DNA from: an uncultured Collinsella sp.
GTDB lineage: Bacteria; Actinomycetota; Coriobacteriia; Coriobacteriales; Coriobacteriaceae
Direction: 5' to 3'
Assembly (NCBI GenBank): GCA_902475245.1
Contig: CABRYP010000001.1
Coordinates: forward strand, 1-64,000
Length of the DNA: 64,000 bases
Within the stretch, counting starts at the first letter, position 1; each line of letters opens with the position of its first letter. A program made the translations under genes and the position numbers. A model generated the notes under the pieces. That model did not search any database, was not told the DNA's origin, and saw nothing but the letters and a program-made list of their open reading frames with translations. This document shows positions 27,915 to 36,854 of the stretch, in pieces.

Positions 27915-28778
27915 ATGTTCGGATACATCTATAAGAAAGACGTCGCCATTATCGCGGTTGTCCTGTGTCTTTGTCTGGGCGTGGGCAGTTTCTTCGACTA
28001 TCAGATTTCGAGCGCGCTGTTCAACATCGGCAGCATGTACGGTCGCTTTGTCGAGGCGGCCGGCGAGCTGCCGTTCGAGCTGACGGCGAGCATCGCGGGC
28101 GTTATGCTCGTGCGCTCGGCACGCCCCGATTCCAGGGGGAGCAAATGGCTCGCTGCGCTGGGCGTTTTGATCAACGTGGGTCTGGTCGGCTACGAGATTA
28201 TCGGATCGCTGCGCGTCGGCGGCAAGCTCATCGCGTTTCAGCTGGTGCTGACGTTTGTGCTGGTCATTGCGGTTAACGTTATTGCCTATCGCCTTACGCG
28301 CGACACCGCGCCCGACGAGCTCACGCGCTGGGCGTTGATGGTACTTGCCGTGTGGGTCGCTCAGGCCATTATCCTCAACGTGATCGTCAAGCCGCTGTGG
28401 TCGCGCCCGCGCATGCGCGTGATCGAGGTCACGCCGGGGCTCAATTTTCAGCCGTGGTGGGTAATCGGCAATCCCGACAAGTGGACCTATATCGCCGCCG
28501 GCGTGATCAAGGACGGGTTCAAGTCGTTCGCGAGCGGGCACACCGCGCATGCGGCGATCGGCCTTATGCTCGCCGGGCTTCCCGCGGCAGCCTTTAAGGA
28601 AAAACCTTCGCGTCGCCGCGTGATCTTTTGGGCGGCGGCTGTGGTCGCGGCGCTCGTCGCCTTTGGCCGTATCGTGATCGGAGCTCACTTTTTGAGCGAC
28701 GTGAGCTGCGGCTTTGCCCTGGTGTTGGCGCTTGAGTGCCTTGCCGCGCGCGTTGCCTATCCCAACGGCGTACAATAG
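27915..28778 (+). CDS. PAP2-family membrane phosphatase
   Basis: A 287-residue integral membrane phosphatase with about six helices. The three PAP2 signature motifs are present: KPLWSRPR, SGHT (FASGHTAHA) and the GAHFLSDV segment with the catalytic His and Asp. Members dephosphorylate phosphatidic acid, undecaprenyl pyrophosphate or phosphatidylglycerophosphate. A role in undecaprenyl pyrophosphate recycling is plausible but not shown. It lies 56 bases behind mfd with its own AAAGGAAAG site, and may be partly co-transcribed with it. Confidence 0.88.
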   Translation: MFGYIYKKDVAIIAVVLCLCLGVGSFFDYQISSALFNIGSMYGRFVEAAGELPFELTASIAGVMLVRSARPDSRGSKWLAALGVLINVGLVGYEIIGSLRVGGKLIAFQLVLTFVLVIAVNVIAYRLTRDTAPDELTRWALMVLAVWVAQAIILNVIVKPLWSRPRMRVIEVTPGLNFQPWWVIGNPDKWTYIAAGVIKDGFKSFASGHTAHAAIGLMLAGLPAAAFKEKPSRRRVIFWAAAVVAALVAFGRIVIGAHFLSDVSCGFALVLALECLAARVAYPNGVQ

Positions 28779-28823
28779 CCCCGTTTGAATCATTGGGCCC
28801 GTGCCCGGCTAGAGAGGATTGCC

Positions 28824-29849
28824 ATGCTCGCGTTTAACAACGACTATTCCCACGGCGCACATCCGGCAGTGCTGCAGGCGCTCGTCGACACCAACATGGA
28901 GCCGCAGCCCGGCTACGGTACCGATGCGCACACCGAGCGTGCCAAGCAGCTTATCCGCGAGGTCTGTCAGGCGCCCGACGCCGACGTGTTTTTTCTAGTG
29001 GGCGGCACGCAGGCCAACGCGACGGTGATCGACATGCTGCTCGCGCCGTACGAGGGCGTCGTTGCTGCTGAGACTGGCCACGTCGCCTGCCATGAGGCGG
29101 GCGCTATCGAGTTTGGCGGCCACAAGGTGCTCACCATTCCCGGCTACGAGGGCAAGATGCACGCCGAGGACCTCGAGAACTATATCCAGGTGTTCTACGA
29201 AAACGAGAGCTACGAGCACACGGTGTTCCCAGGTGCCGTGTACGTGAGCCTATCGACCGAGTACGGCACGCTGTATTCCAAGGCCGAGCTCGCGGCGATT
29301 CATGCGGTGTGCCAGAAGCGCGAGATTCCGTTGTTTGTGGATGGCGCCCGCCTGGCCTATGCGCTGGCGGCCGATGAGTGCGACATTACCCTGCCCGAGC
29401 TGGCGCAGCTGTGTGACGTGTTCTACATCGGTGGCACCAAGTGCGGCGCTCTGTGCGGCGAGGCCGTGGTGTTTTGCGGCATGCATGCTCCGGCGCATCC
29501 TATTCCGCGCATTAAGCAGCACGGCGCGCTGTTGGCCAAGGGCCGCCTGACGGGTGTGCAGTTCGAGGCTCTTTTTACCGATGGCCTGTATTTTGAGATT
29601 GGTCGCCAGGCGATTGAGACGGCTCAGGCGCTGCGTCGTGTGCTGCACGAGCGCGGCTACCAGTTCTTTTTGGAGACGCCGACCAACCAGCAGTTTGTGA
29701 TTCTGCCCAACGAGGATATGGCCCGCATTCGCGAGCATGCGGCGATCGAGTACTGGGAAAAGTACGACGAGACCCACACGGTGGTGCGCTTTTGCACCAG
29801 CTGGGCCACGACGCAGGAGGACATCGACGCGCTGGCGGCTGTCCTGTAG
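28824..29849 (+). CDS. Low-specificity L-threonine aldolase-type PLP enzyme
   Basis: A 341-residue fold-type I PLP enzyme of the threonine aldolase/beta-eliminating lyase family. The PLP lysine is Lys206 in IGGTKCGAL, the conserved Asp-Gly-Ala-Arg is in FVDGARLAYA, and VGGTQANA binds the cofactor phosphate. It would split threonine or allo-threonine to glycine and acetaldehyde; other beta-hydroxy amino acids are possible. The ATG at 28824 follows AGAGAGGA, and the longer GTG/ATG option at 28785 lacks a site and runs close to the PAP2 stop. Confidence 0.88.
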   Translation: MLAFNNDYSHGAHPAVLQALVDTNMEPQPGYGTDAHTERAKQLIREVCQAPDADVFFLVGGTQANATVIDMLLAPYEGVVAAETGHVACHEAGAIEFGGHKVLTIPGYEGKMHAEDLENYIQVFYENESYEHTVFPGAVYVSLSTEYGTLYSKAELAAIHAVCQKREIPLFVDGARLAYALAADECDITLPELAQLCDVFYIGGTKCGALCGEAVVFCGMHAPAHPIPRIKQHGALLAKGRLTGVQFEALFTDGLYFEIGRQAIETAQALRRVLHERGYQFFLETPTNQQFVILPNEDMARIREHAAIEYWEKYDETHTVVRFCTSWATTQEDIDALAAVL

Positions 29850-29867
29850 CCTGATGTAATGACGAGG

Positions 29868-29910
29868 GGCCGCCTTGCGCTGGGTTTGGCGCAGAGCGGC
29901 CTTTGCTTTT
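29868..29910 (+). terminator. Terminator after the aldolase gene
   Basis: GGCCGC and GCGC pair with GCGC and GCGGCC across an 8-base loop, followed by TTTGCTTTT. Confidence 0.75.
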
Positions 29911-29926
29911 GGGGGAGAAGGGTTGT

Positions 29927-30517
29927 ATGACCGAGATGTCCGAGCCGATGATTCGTCTGGCGACGCCCGAAGACGCGCCGGCGTTGCTTGCCATCTATGA
30001 GCCATATGTGCGCCAGACGGCGATTACCTGCGAATACGAGGTGCCGAGCGTTGAGGAGTTCGCCGGGCGCATCGAGCGTACGCTCAAGCGCTATCCGTAT
30101 CTGGTGATGGAGCTGGACGGGCGTCCGGTAGGTTATGCCTATGTGAGTCCGCTCAACAGCCGCGAGGCATACGACTGGTCGGTCGAGACATCGATCTACC
30201 TGGCGCGCGATGTGCGCCATGGCGGACTGGGCCGCAAGCTGCACGATGCGCTCAAGCAATGCCTGATCGCGATGGGCATTACCAACATGTGCGCGCTCAT
30301 TGCCGTGCCGCACGATAAGGACGACGAGTACCTGACGCACAACAGCCAGGATTTCCATGCCCATATGGGGTATCGCCTGGTGGGTGCCTTTGACCGCTGC
30401 GCCCAAAAGTTCGGCCGCTGGTACGACATGTGCTGGATGGAGCTGGTCCTAGCCGAGCGCACACCCAATCAACCCAAGCCAACCTGGTTCCCCGATCTCC
30501 CCAAACCTACCATTTAG
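29927..30517 (+). CDS. GNAT acetyltransferase, phosphinothricin/methionine sulfoximine type
   Basis: A 196-residue N-acetyltransferase. It matches the PAT/YwnH group: MIRLATPEDAPALLAIY at the start, the region GRPVGYAY, and the acetyl-CoA loop region ARDVRHGGLGRKL. Members acetylate amino acid analogues or free amino groups. The ATG at 29927 follows GGGAGAAGG. The last codons and stop (CCTACCATTTAG) lie inside a dispersed 50-base hairpin repeat, so the current C-terminus may have been set by insertion of that repeat. Confidence 0.88.
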   Translation: MTEMSEPMIRLATPEDAPALLAIYEPYVRQTAITCEYEVPSVEEFAGRIERTLKRYPYLVMELDGRPVGYAYVSPLNSREAYDWSVETSIYLARDVRHGGLGRKLHDALKQCLIAMGITNMCALIAVPHDKDDEYLTHNSQDFHAHMGYRLVGAFDRCAQKFGRWYDMCWMELVLAERTPNQPKPTWFPDLPKPTI

Positions 30518-30538
30518 GGACAGGTTTATTTTGGCAGG
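30506..30538. repeat. Dispersed hairpin repeat family B, copy 1 (truncated)
   Basis: CCTACCA..., then AGGGACAGGTTTATT, then TTGGCAGG. It lacks the TTTTATCTGGGCAAACG tail of the longer copies. It contains the GNAT stop codon and touches the end of the convergent GntR gene, so it may act as a shared terminator. Confidence 0.75.
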
Positions 30539-31261
30539 TTAGCCGATGGGCTCGGTGTATTTGGCGCGGTCGGTTCGTTGGATGCGCTTGGAGACGTGGA
30601 GCGGGCGGCCGTCGGTGTCGTAGACGTAGTCGGTGATAAGGATCAATGCCTGCCCGCGCTCAACGTTGAGCAAAAACGCCTCGTTTTGCGAGGCATAGCA
30701 CACCTCGAAGGTCTTGTGCCCCTCCGCCGGCGCGCGATGGAACTCTTGACGCAGCGTGGCGTAGAGTGAACCGTTGATATCGCGATCGATGAGTGCCTCA
30801 AAGCTTGGCGGAAGATAGGTGGTCTCCAGGCACAGCGGGGCGTCGTCCAGATAGCGCAGGCGGACAAGCTTGACGAGCTTGCTGCCCACGGCGGCATCGA
30901 AAAACTTGGCCACGCTACCCGTTGCCTTGGCAAAGCCCGAGTCCACGGTGCGCGTGGTGGGCTTCATGCCCTGACCCTGGACCTGTGCCGTATAGCTCGA
31001 AAACACCAGGTTGTTCTCGTGGAGCGCTGGCGTGTCGGCCACAAAGGCGCCGCGTCCGCGCTCGGTGCGAACCAGGCCCTCGTCAACAAGCACCTTAAGG
31101 GCATGGCGCACGGTGCTGCGCGACAGACCCGATTCGTCCATGAGTTCCATCTCGGACGGCAGTTTGTCTCCGCGCGCGTAGGTGCCGGCGGCGATGCGGT
31201 CGCGCAGCATGTCCGCCAAGCGCTCGTATTGGGCCAGTTTCTTTTTAGACGAAGCATTCAT
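30539..31261 (-). CDS. GntR-family regulator with UTRA domain (regulator 1)
   Basis: A 240-residue repressor-type protein: a GntR winged helix at residues 8-75 (KLPSEMELMDESGLSRSTVR) and a UTRA ligand-binding domain for a sugar phosphate or similar effector (about 95-235). It is divergent from the SIS-domain deglycase gene at 31467, and the 205 bases between hold several TGTAT-type repeats. The simplest reading is that it represses itself and that deglycase gene until the phosphorylated substrate is present. Confidence 0.9.
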   Translation of the reverse strand: MNASSKKKLAQYERLADMLRDRIAAGTYARGDKLPSEMELMDESGLSRSTVRHALKVLVDEGLVRTERGRGAFVADTPALHENNLVFSSYTAQVQGQGMKPTTRTVDSGFAKATGSVAKFFDAAVGSKLVKLVRLRYLDDAPLCLETTYLPPSFEALIDRDINGSLYATLRQEFHRAPAEGHKTFEVCYASQNEAFLLNVERGQALILITDYVYDTDGRPLHVSKRIQRTDRAKYTEPIG

Positions 31262-31267
31262 GCGATC

Positions 31268-31429
31268 AACCTGTATCTAACCTGTATACTTACCGAACCA
31301 AGCATGTATCCAACATGACAACAAAACCGCTGGTAATGGATTGCCGAAAACCTTAGCAGCAAAATTTCTAAGACAAATATAGCATACAACTAGTCGACAT
31401 AACCAAAACATGTATGTAACTTGTATGCC
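31268..31429. promoter_or_regulatory. Putative operators of GntR regulator 1
   Basis: Related motifs of the form CTGTATCTAACCTGTAT occur at 31270-31288, near 31303-31319 (ATGTATCCAACATG) and at 31410-31428 (ATGTATGTAACTTGTATG). An inverted GCATACAAC lies at 31382-31390. They lie close to both start codons, as expected for a divergent repressor. Confidence 0.55.
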
Positions 31430-31466
31430 ATCGAGAGCATCAAACGAGAAGAAAGGCTGATGCACG

Positions 31467-32459
31467 ATGACTACTCAGGAACAGGTTAAGGACGTCGTCT
31501 CCCAGGTTTTGGCTGACAAGGCAGACAAGGGCGGCATCAAGCGCGTCGTGTGGATTGGCGCCGGCGGATCCAACGGCGGTAACTATCCTGCCCAGTACTT
31601 TATGGAGCACGAGGCCACGCAGGTCGTGAGCTCCAGCTACACCAGCAACGAGTTCGTGCACGCCACGCCCGCCTATGTCAACGAGAACACTCTGGCCGTC
31701 GTCGTGTCCATGCGCGGCACCAAGGAGACCATCGTCGCCGCCCAGGTCGCCAAGGGCCACGGCGCCAGCACCATCGCCATCTATGTTGACGAGTCCGGCC
31801 TCACCGAGGTCTGCGACTACAAGATCCAGTACGACAGCCTGGCCGTCGACGAGTCCTGCATGGGCCGTACCAACTCCGCCGTCGTGACCATGATCGCCAT
31901 GGAGCTCACGCAGCAGACCGAGGGCTATGCCGAGTACGAGACCGCCATGGCCGCCTTCGACCTGATCGATCCCATCTATCGCAAGGCCGTCGAGTACACC
32001 CGTCCGCTCGCTGCCAAGTGGGCCGAGCAGAACGCCGACAAGCCCTGCATTAACGTGATGGCCCAGGGCCCGCTTTTTGGTGCCGCCTACGTCTTTAGCA
32101 TCTGCAACGTGCAGGAGATGCTGCAGATCGACTCCTGCACCATCAACACCTGCGACTTCTTCCACGGCCCCTTCGAGATTCTGGACAAGCGCACCTCGCT
32201 GTTCCAGCTCATCAGTGTCGGACGCAGCCGCTGTAACGACGAGCGCGGCATCCGTTTTGTCAATCAGTACGGTGGCGAGCGCGTCTACCAGCTCGATGCC
32301 AAGGAGCTCGGCCTCAACGACATCAAGGACAGCGTGAGCGAGTACTTCAACCACCTGATCTTTGCCCCGATCCTCAACAACGTGTACATGCGTGCGCTTT
32401 CTGCCGTCACCCACAAGGACTACATGACGCGCCGCTACATGTGGAAGCTGGACTACTAG
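31467..32459 (+). CDS. SIS-domain sugar-amine 6-phosphate deglycase (copy 1)
   Basis: A 330-residue protein with two SIS domains (about 25-150 and 190-310), related to FrlB, FraB and GfrF-type deglycases. The FFHGPFE segment (231-237) matches the active-site region of these enzymes, which split phosphorylated Amadori compounds (fructoselysine-, glucoselysine- or fructose-asparagine-6-phosphate) into glucose-6-phosphate and the amino acid. It lacks the glutaminase domain of GlmS. The protein ends in RRYMWKLDY, nearly identical to the copy at 36855. The first SIS motif differs (GAGGSNGG). The exact amine is not deducible. Confidence 0.85.
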   Translation: MTTQEQVKDVVSQVLADKADKGGIKRVVWIGAGGSNGGNYPAQYFMEHEATQVVSSSYTSNEFVHATPAYVNENTLAVVVSMRGTKETIVAAQVAKGHGASTIAIYVDESGLTEVCDYKIQYDSLAVDESCMGRTNSAVVTMIAMELTQQTEGYAEYETAMAAFDLIDPIYRKAVEYTRPLAAKWAEQNADKPCINVMAQGPLFGAAYVFSICNVQEMLQIDSCTINTCDFFHGPFEILDKRTSLFQLISVGRSRCNDERGIRFVNQYGGERVYQLDAKELGLNDIKDSVSEYFNHLIFAPILNNVYMRALSAVTHKDYMTRRYMWKLDY

Positions 32460-32471
32460 GGGATATTGGTT

Positions 32472-32630
32472 CCGCCGTTCTACCGAACGGCGGACCGGCC
32501 GACGCTGCGCACCCGGCATTTGGCCAATCTGCCGTTCAATTTCAAAGGCGCGACCAGAAGGTCAGCGCCTTTTCATTTCACGGCACCTTGGCTCAAATGA
32601 CGGGCGCTCGCTGACATTGCCAAAACGTCG
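32472..32630 (+). ncRNA. Structured RNA/hairpin element, copy A
   Basis: Four parts: hairpin CCGCCGTTC/GAACGGCGG (32472-32493), the conserved strand GACGCTGC, an outer stem (CCCGGCATTTG with CAAATGACGGG, one mismatch and one bulged T), and an inner stem AAGGCGCGACC-AGAA-GGTCAGCGCCTT with a bulged A. It ends with GCTGACATTGCCAAAAC. Copy B at 40785 has different bases but the same pairs and bulges. It starts 13 bases after the deglycase stop. Confidence 0.6.
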
Positions 32631-32645
32631 GCGTTGCCGTGGTTG

Positions 32646-32690
32646 GCACTTGGGGACGTTCCTTTTGTGCCGGCACTTGGGGACACTCCT
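32646..32690. repeat. Short GGGGACGTTCCTTTTGTGCC-type sequence
   Basis: CACTTGGGGACGTTCC and CACTTGGGGACACTCC occur in tandem here, and a relative (TTGGGGACGTTCTT) lies at 1699. The function is unknown; it may be a remnant of a dispersed repeat. Confidence 0.3.
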
Positions 32691-32734
32691 GGGAATCATT
32701 TCCTCGTTCGCCGATTTGTGTCTTGAAAAATGTA

Positions 32735-32777
32735 TATAACGACTATAACGTAGTGTGAAACATATTGGAAACAATAT
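32735..32777 (+). promoter_or_regulatory. Putative GntR regulator 2 operator and palindrome before the EamA gene
   Basis: TATAACGACTATAACGTA at 32735-32752 repeats TATAACG at a 9-base step. A perfect palindrome ATATTG-GAAA-CAATAT follows at 32762-32777, directly before the ribosome binding site. The TATAACG/CGTTATA word recurs before the PTS operon and the GntR gene at 40060. Confidence 0.5.
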
Positions 32778-32790
32778 CGAGGAGGCTGCG

Positions 32791-33873
32791 TTGAAGAAAA
32801 GCAATCTGGGCTATGTGCTGGTGCTGATCGCCGCGCTTATGTGGGGCAGCATCGGAATCTTTGTAAACGGCATCTCGGCCATGGGCGTTTCGTCCCAGAG
32901 CATGGCTGCCTTTCGCTTGTTGGTCGGAGCGCTTATCTTGGCGCCGGTCCTGATGTTTATGGGCTGCCGTCCGGGTGAGGGGTCTACCGTGGCTCAGGGT
33001 CCGCTGGCCCTGTTCAAGGCAAGCCCCAAAGAGCTCGTCCCCTGCGCGCTTGTCGGTATCGTCGGTTTAGCCGCCGCCAACACCTGCTATTACGAGTGCA
33101 TGCGCGAGGTCGGTATGTCTACGGCCTCGGTGCTGCTCTACACCTCGCCGGTGTTTGGTGTCATGCTCGGTCGCGTGCTTTATCGCGAGGACGTGACCCC
33201 CAACAAGCTCGTTGCCATTGTCTTCAACATCGTTGGCTGCGTGCTTGCAGTGACCAATGGCGACCTTTCCGGTTTTCATTTTTCGGTTTGGGGCGTCACG
33301 TCGGGCGTGATTGCAGGCCTTTGCGGTGCGTCGCTCGCGGTGTTTAGCCGGATAGCAACTAAGACGGTCCACCCGCTGGCTGTCACGTTTTGGGGCTTTG
33401 TTTTTGGCGGTGCGGTTATGGCGGCTATCGCGGCTCCGTGGCCAGATGTCGCCGCGGCCATGTCGCCACAGCTGCTGCTGCTGTTCCTTGGCTTTGGACT
33501 CATCCCCACAGCCGTGGCTTACATCTTATATATGCAGGGTCTGTCCATGGGGCTCGAGACATCGAAAGTTCCCGTCGTAATGTCTTTCGAGACGGTCGTC
33601 ACCGTACTGGTGGGCATTGGTGTCTATGCCGAGCCCGCCGGCGCGATCAAGGTTCTGGGCATTGTGCTGGTGCTCGCGTCCATCCTGATCATGAATACCG
33701 ACTTCTCCAAGCTGCGCAACAGCGTGTTTGTCGGTCATGTCGTTGAGAGCATGACCTTTAAGCCCAACGCGTGGTGGACGGAGAAATCGCAGGACATGGA
33801 TTTGTTTAAGGAACGCACTGGCATCGCGCTGGAGCCAACCGTGCAGGAAAGCCCCTGGTACTTCGTGCGATAG
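32791..33873 (+). CDS. EamA/DMT-superfamily transporter
   Basis: A 360-residue membrane protein with ten predicted helices in two EamA repeats, plus a hydrophilic C-terminal extension of about 55 residues that is unusual for the family. The best start is TTG at 32791, because GAGGAGG lies at the right distance; an ATG at 32755 has no site and lies within the operator palindrome. Members export or import small metabolites and amino acids. It shares an operator-like motif with the PTS operon that follows, so it may export the amino acid or amine freed from the glycated substrate. Confidence 0.8.
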   Translation: MKKSNLGYVLVLIAALMWGSIGIFVNGISAMGVSSQSMAAFRLLVGALILAPVLMFMGCRPGEGSTVAQGPLALFKASPKELVPCALVGIVGLAAANTCYYECMREVGMSTASVLLYTSPVFGVMLGRVLYREDVTPNKLVAIVFNIVGCVLAVTNGDLSGFHFSVWGVTSGVIAGLCGASLAVFSRIATKTVHPLAVTFWGFVFGGAVMAAIAAPWPDVAAAMSPQLLLLFLGFGLIPTAVAYILYMQGLSMGLETSKVPVVMSFETVVTVLVGIGVYAEPAGAIKVLGIVLVLASILIMNTDFSKLRNSVFVGHVVESMTFKPNAWWTEKSQDMDLFKERTGIALEPTVQESPWYFVR

Positions 33874-33877
33874 GGGA

Positions 33878-33907
33878 TTGGCGAGGCGTCTGATCGGGCG
33901 TCGCCAA
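33878..33907 (+). terminator. Weak terminator-like hairpin after the EamA gene
   Basis: TTGGCGA (33878-33884) pairs with TCGCCAA (33901-33907). There is no T-tract. Confidence 0.4.
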
Positions 33908-34008
33908 GACAACGCCGACCTACCCTGCACCAACGTTTCGATTGCGTTAAACCCGTCAACGGTCGATTTTCATCCGCGAACGGTCTTTATACTAATTAGC
34001 AATATAAG

Positions 34009-34039
34009 CAACGTATAAGACGTTATAATGACCATAACG
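34009..34039 (+). promoter_or_regulatory. Promoter and putative operator of the PTS operon
   Basis: A perfect TATAAT -10 box at 34024-34029 is embedded in CGTATAAGACGTTATAATG, with ATAACG downstream. There is no good -35, and the operator-like words overlap the -10, as expected for repression by a GntR protein. AAGGAGGAGG for the first gene follows at about 34041. Confidence 0.6.
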
Positions 34040-34055
34040 AAAAGGAGGAGGCAAG

Positions 34056-34979
34056 ATGAATCAGATCATTCTCGCATCTCATGGCGGCCTAGCCGCAGGC
34101 GCCAAAGACACGCTCGAGATGGTTCTCGGTGACGTGTCGAACGTCCACGTCGTGTCGCTTGCTCGTGACGACAAGGAGCCCATCACCAATAAGGTGGACG
34201 CCATGATCGCCACGTTCAACGCGGACGACACCGTCTATGTGCTGACCGATATGCTCGGCAGCTCGGTCAACAACAGCATGGTCGAGCTTTCCAAGAACGG
34301 CACGAAGTTCACGGTGATCAGCGGTTTCAACATTCCGCTGGCACTGACGCTCGCTATGAGCCCCGCCCCCATCAAGGGTGCCGAGCTCGCGGCCCTCATC
34401 AACGAGGCCCGCACCGGTCTGACCAACCCCAACGCACCGGTCGAGGTCGCCGCGGCTCCCGCCAAGAAGGCCAAGGCGTCCCGTCACAGCTCCGGTCCCG
34501 CCAAGATCGTCCTCGCGCGTCTTGACTACCGTCTGCTGCACGGCCAGGTCGTCTTTACCTGGACCACCAAGGTTCAGGCCGAGCGCATCATCGTCGTCGA
34601 CAACGCTGCCGCCAACGATGACATCAAGAAGGGCGCTCTTAAGCTGGCCAAGCCCCAGGGCGTGCGCCTGAACGTCTTCACCGTCGAGCGTGCCCTCGCC
34701 AAGATGGACAAGCTCAACACCCTCGGCGAGCGCGTCATGTTCGTCTTTGGCAACACTGCCGAGATGCTGCAGTTCTGCCAGGGCTACAAGCTCGACGCCA
34801 TCAACCTGGGCGCCACCGCCAACCACGACGGTGCCGATCAGGTCGGCGGCAAGGACAGCTCCGTCTTCTTCGACGCCACCCAGAAGGCCGACGTCAACCA
34901 GCTGCTCGACATGGGCATCAAGCTCTATGTCCAGCAGACCCCTACGTATCAGAGCGTCGACATCGACGCCAAGCTGTAA
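34056..34979 (+). CDS. PTS mannose-family EIIAB fusion
   Basis: A 307-residue cytoplasmic protein. The EIIA domain (1-125) has phosphorylatable His9 (ASHGG). An Ala/Pro/Lys-rich linker (about 126-150) leads to an EIIB domain with His162 in RLLHGQVV. It takes phosphate from HPr and passes it to the sugar entering through EIIC and EIID, which follow in order. In the mannose family the A and B domains are either fused, as here, or separate. With a deglycase gene at the end of the operon, the sugar is probably a glycated amino acid phosphorylated at C6 on entry. Confidence 0.93.
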   Translation: MNQIILASHGGLAAGAKDTLEMVLGDVSNVHVVSLARDDKEPITNKVDAMIATFNADDTVYVLTDMLGSSVNNSMVELSKNGTKFTVISGFNIPLALTLAMSPAPIKGAELAALINEARTGLTNPNAPVEVAAAPAKKAKASRHSSGPAKIVLARLDYRLLHGQVVFTWTTKVQAERIIVVDNAAANDDIKKGALKLAKPQGVRLNVFTVERALAKMDKLNTLGERVMFVFGNTAEMLQFCQGYKLDAINLGATANHDGADQVGGKDSSVFFDATQKADVNQLLDMGIKLYVQQTPTYQSVDIDAKL

Positions 34980-35015
34980 TCAACCAGGCTTTTGCCTGAC
35001 TGAAAGGAGAAGGGT

Positions 35016-35810
35016 ATGAATACGTTCATCAGTGCGGTGCTCGTCGGCCTCGTCGGCGTGTTCTGCATGTGGGACTCCCGCCTGCTCGGTCGTCTTAACT
35101 TCGAGCAGCCCCTCGTTGGCGCTACGCTCGTCGGTCTGCTGCTGGGCGATGTGCCCACCGGCCTTGCCGTCGGTGCCGCCGTCGAGCTCGTGTCCATGGG
35201 CCTGGTGCAGGTCGGCGCCGCCGTTCCGCCCGATATGGTCCTGGGCGGCATCGTGGCCGCTGCCTTCGCGTGCCTGACCGATGCTTCCGCCGAGACCGCC
35301 ATGACGATCGCCATCCCGGTCGCCGTCCTGGGTCAGCTCCTCGGCATCGTGTTCCGCTCCATCATCGCCGCCCTCACCCATGTGGCAGATAGCGCGATCG
35401 ATAACGGTAACTTCAAGACCGCCTACCGTATGCACATCTGCGCCGGCTCCGGTCTGTACGCCATCATGTACTTCCTGCCGATCTTCCTCGCCGTCTTTGT
35501 TGGCACCGACCTGGTTCAGGCCATCGTCAACATGGTTCCCGAGTGGCTGTCCACTGGTCTTAACGTTTCGACCAAGATCATGACCGCCTACGGCTTGGCC
35601 CTGCTGCTCACCATGATGATCAAGAAGGGTATGACTCCGTTCCTGTTCATCGGTTTCCTGCTCGCCGCTTACCTCAACCTGTCCGTCATCGCGGTCGCTC
35701 TGATCGGTGTGTGCCTGGCTGTCGTCTTCATGGGCTTCAAGTTCAACGGTTCCCATGCAGCCGCCGGTGTCGATTCCGACTACGATCCGCTCGAAGACGA
35801 CGAAGACTAA
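35016..35810 (+). CDS. PTS mannose-family EIIC permease
   Basis: A 264-residue membrane component with about seven to nine hydrophobic helices. It fits the PTS EIIC sorbose/mannose family (VGLVGVFCMWDSRLLG at the N-terminus; repeated GA(V)ELVSMGLVQVG region). Together with EIID it forms the sugar channel. A GAAAGGAGA site precedes the ATG. The acidic C-terminal tail (DYDPLEDDED) is cytoplasmic. Confidence 0.92.
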   Translation: MNTFISAVLVGLVGVFCMWDSRLLGRLNFEQPLVGATLVGLLLGDVPTGLAVGAAVELVSMGLVQVGAAVPPDMVLGGIVAAAFACLTDASAETAMTIAIPVAVLGQLLGIVFRSIIAALTHVADSAIDNGNFKTAYRMHICAGSGLYAIMYFLPIFLAVFVGTDLVQAIVNMVPEWLSTGLNVSTKIMTAYGLALLLTMMIKKGMTPFLFIGFLLAAYLNLSVIAVALIGVCLAVVFMGFKFNGSHAAAGVDSDYDPLEDDED

Positions 35811-35823
35811 GGAGGAACACACT

Positions 35824-36657
35824 ATGGCAACCGCAACCAAGGACGTGTCCCTGAACAAGAAGGTCAGCCAGTTCTTCTGGCGCTCCTGGGCCATCCAGGC
35901 CTCTTGGAACTACGAACGTCAGATGAACATGGGCTTCCTCTACGGCATGGTTCCCACGCTCGATCGCCTCTATCCGGATGAGTCCGACCCCAAGCAGCTC
36001 GCTGCTAAGAAAGAGGCTTACCACCGTCACATGGCGTTCTACAACTGCACCCCGCAGACGAGCGCTTTCATCCTGGGCCTCTCCGCCTCCATGGAGGAAG
36101 AGTACGCCAAGGATCCCGAGAACTTCGATCCCGATTCGATCAACGCGGTCAAGACCTCCCTCATGGGTCCGCTTTCCGGTATCGGTGACTCCTTCTTCCA
36201 GGGCACCATCCGCGTTATCGCCTTTGGCCTGGGCGTTCAGCTGGCTCAACAGGGCTCCATCATGGGCCCGATCCTGGCCATGCTCATCTCCATCGTCCCC
36301 TCTGTGCTGATCACTTGGTTCGCAGCCAAGATCGGCTATCAGGGCGGCCACGAGTACCTGAGCAAGCTCCAGGGCGGCGACCTCATGGAGAAGCTCATGT
36401 ATGTCTGCGGCATCGTGGGTCTTATGTCCGTGGGCGGCATGATCGCTACGCTGATCGGCGCCACCACCCCGCTGCAGTTCGCTGAGGGTACCGTCGTTAT
36501 CCAGGACATCCTGGACGGCATGATGCCCCAGATGATCTCCCTTGGCCTCACCGGCCTTATGTACTGGCTCATCAAGAAGAACGTCAACACCGGTTGGCTC
36601 CTCGTGATCGCCATCGTGGGCGGTATCGCCCTCTCCGCGGCCGGCATCCTGGCCTAG
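35824..36657 (+). CDS. PTS mannose-family EIID permease
   Basis: A 277-residue partner of EIIC, recognised by WNYERQMNMGFLYGMVP near the N-terminus, the GPLSGIGDSFFQGT loop and hydrophobic C-terminal helices. EIID occurs only in the mannose-fructose-sorbose PTS family, so the transporter class is certain. The start is preceded by AAGGAGGA, 13 bases after the EIIC stop. Confidence 0.93.
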   Translation: MATATKDVSLNKKVSQFFWRSWAIQASWNYERQMNMGFLYGMVPTLDRLYPDESDPKQLAAKKEAYHRHMAFYNCTPQTSAFILGLSASMEEEYAKDPENFDPDSINAVKTSLMGPLSGIGDSFFQGTIRVIAFGLGVQLAQQGSIMGPILAMLISIVPSVLITWFAAKIGYQGGHEYLSKLQGGDLMEKLMYVCGIVGLMSVGGMIATLIGATTPLQFAEGTVVIQDILDGMMPQMISLGLTGLMYWLIKKNVNTGWLLVIAIVGGIALSAAGILA

Positions 36658-36690
36658 TCGCGACCAAGCGTCTAACCGCTTTCCCCGGGG

Positions 36691-36721
36691 GCCTGCCTGG
36701 CATCCCATACCCCAGGCAGGC
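36691..36721 (+). terminator. Hairpin between EIID and deglycase copy 2
   Basis: Perfect stem GCCTGCCTGG/CCAGGCAGGC without Ts. It may lower expression of the downstream gene or protect the PTS message. A second short stem, CAAAGG-CCTTTG, follows at about 36738-36757. Confidence 0.5.
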
Positions 36722-36854
36722 TTCCATCCCCAAATGTGTCAAAGGGACAGTTCCTTTGTCGCATCCTCAACGGGCCGGCGACTCGGTCCAAATTACGGTA
36801 ACCCTGCGTGCGTCCGGCAAAGTGGCGCCGCAAAAATCGAAAGGAATGTGTCAG

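Noticed and set aside
32646..32690. GGGGACGTTCC words as a fourth major repeat family
   Set aside because: Too few and too short in this window (1699, 32650, 32674) to support more than a note.
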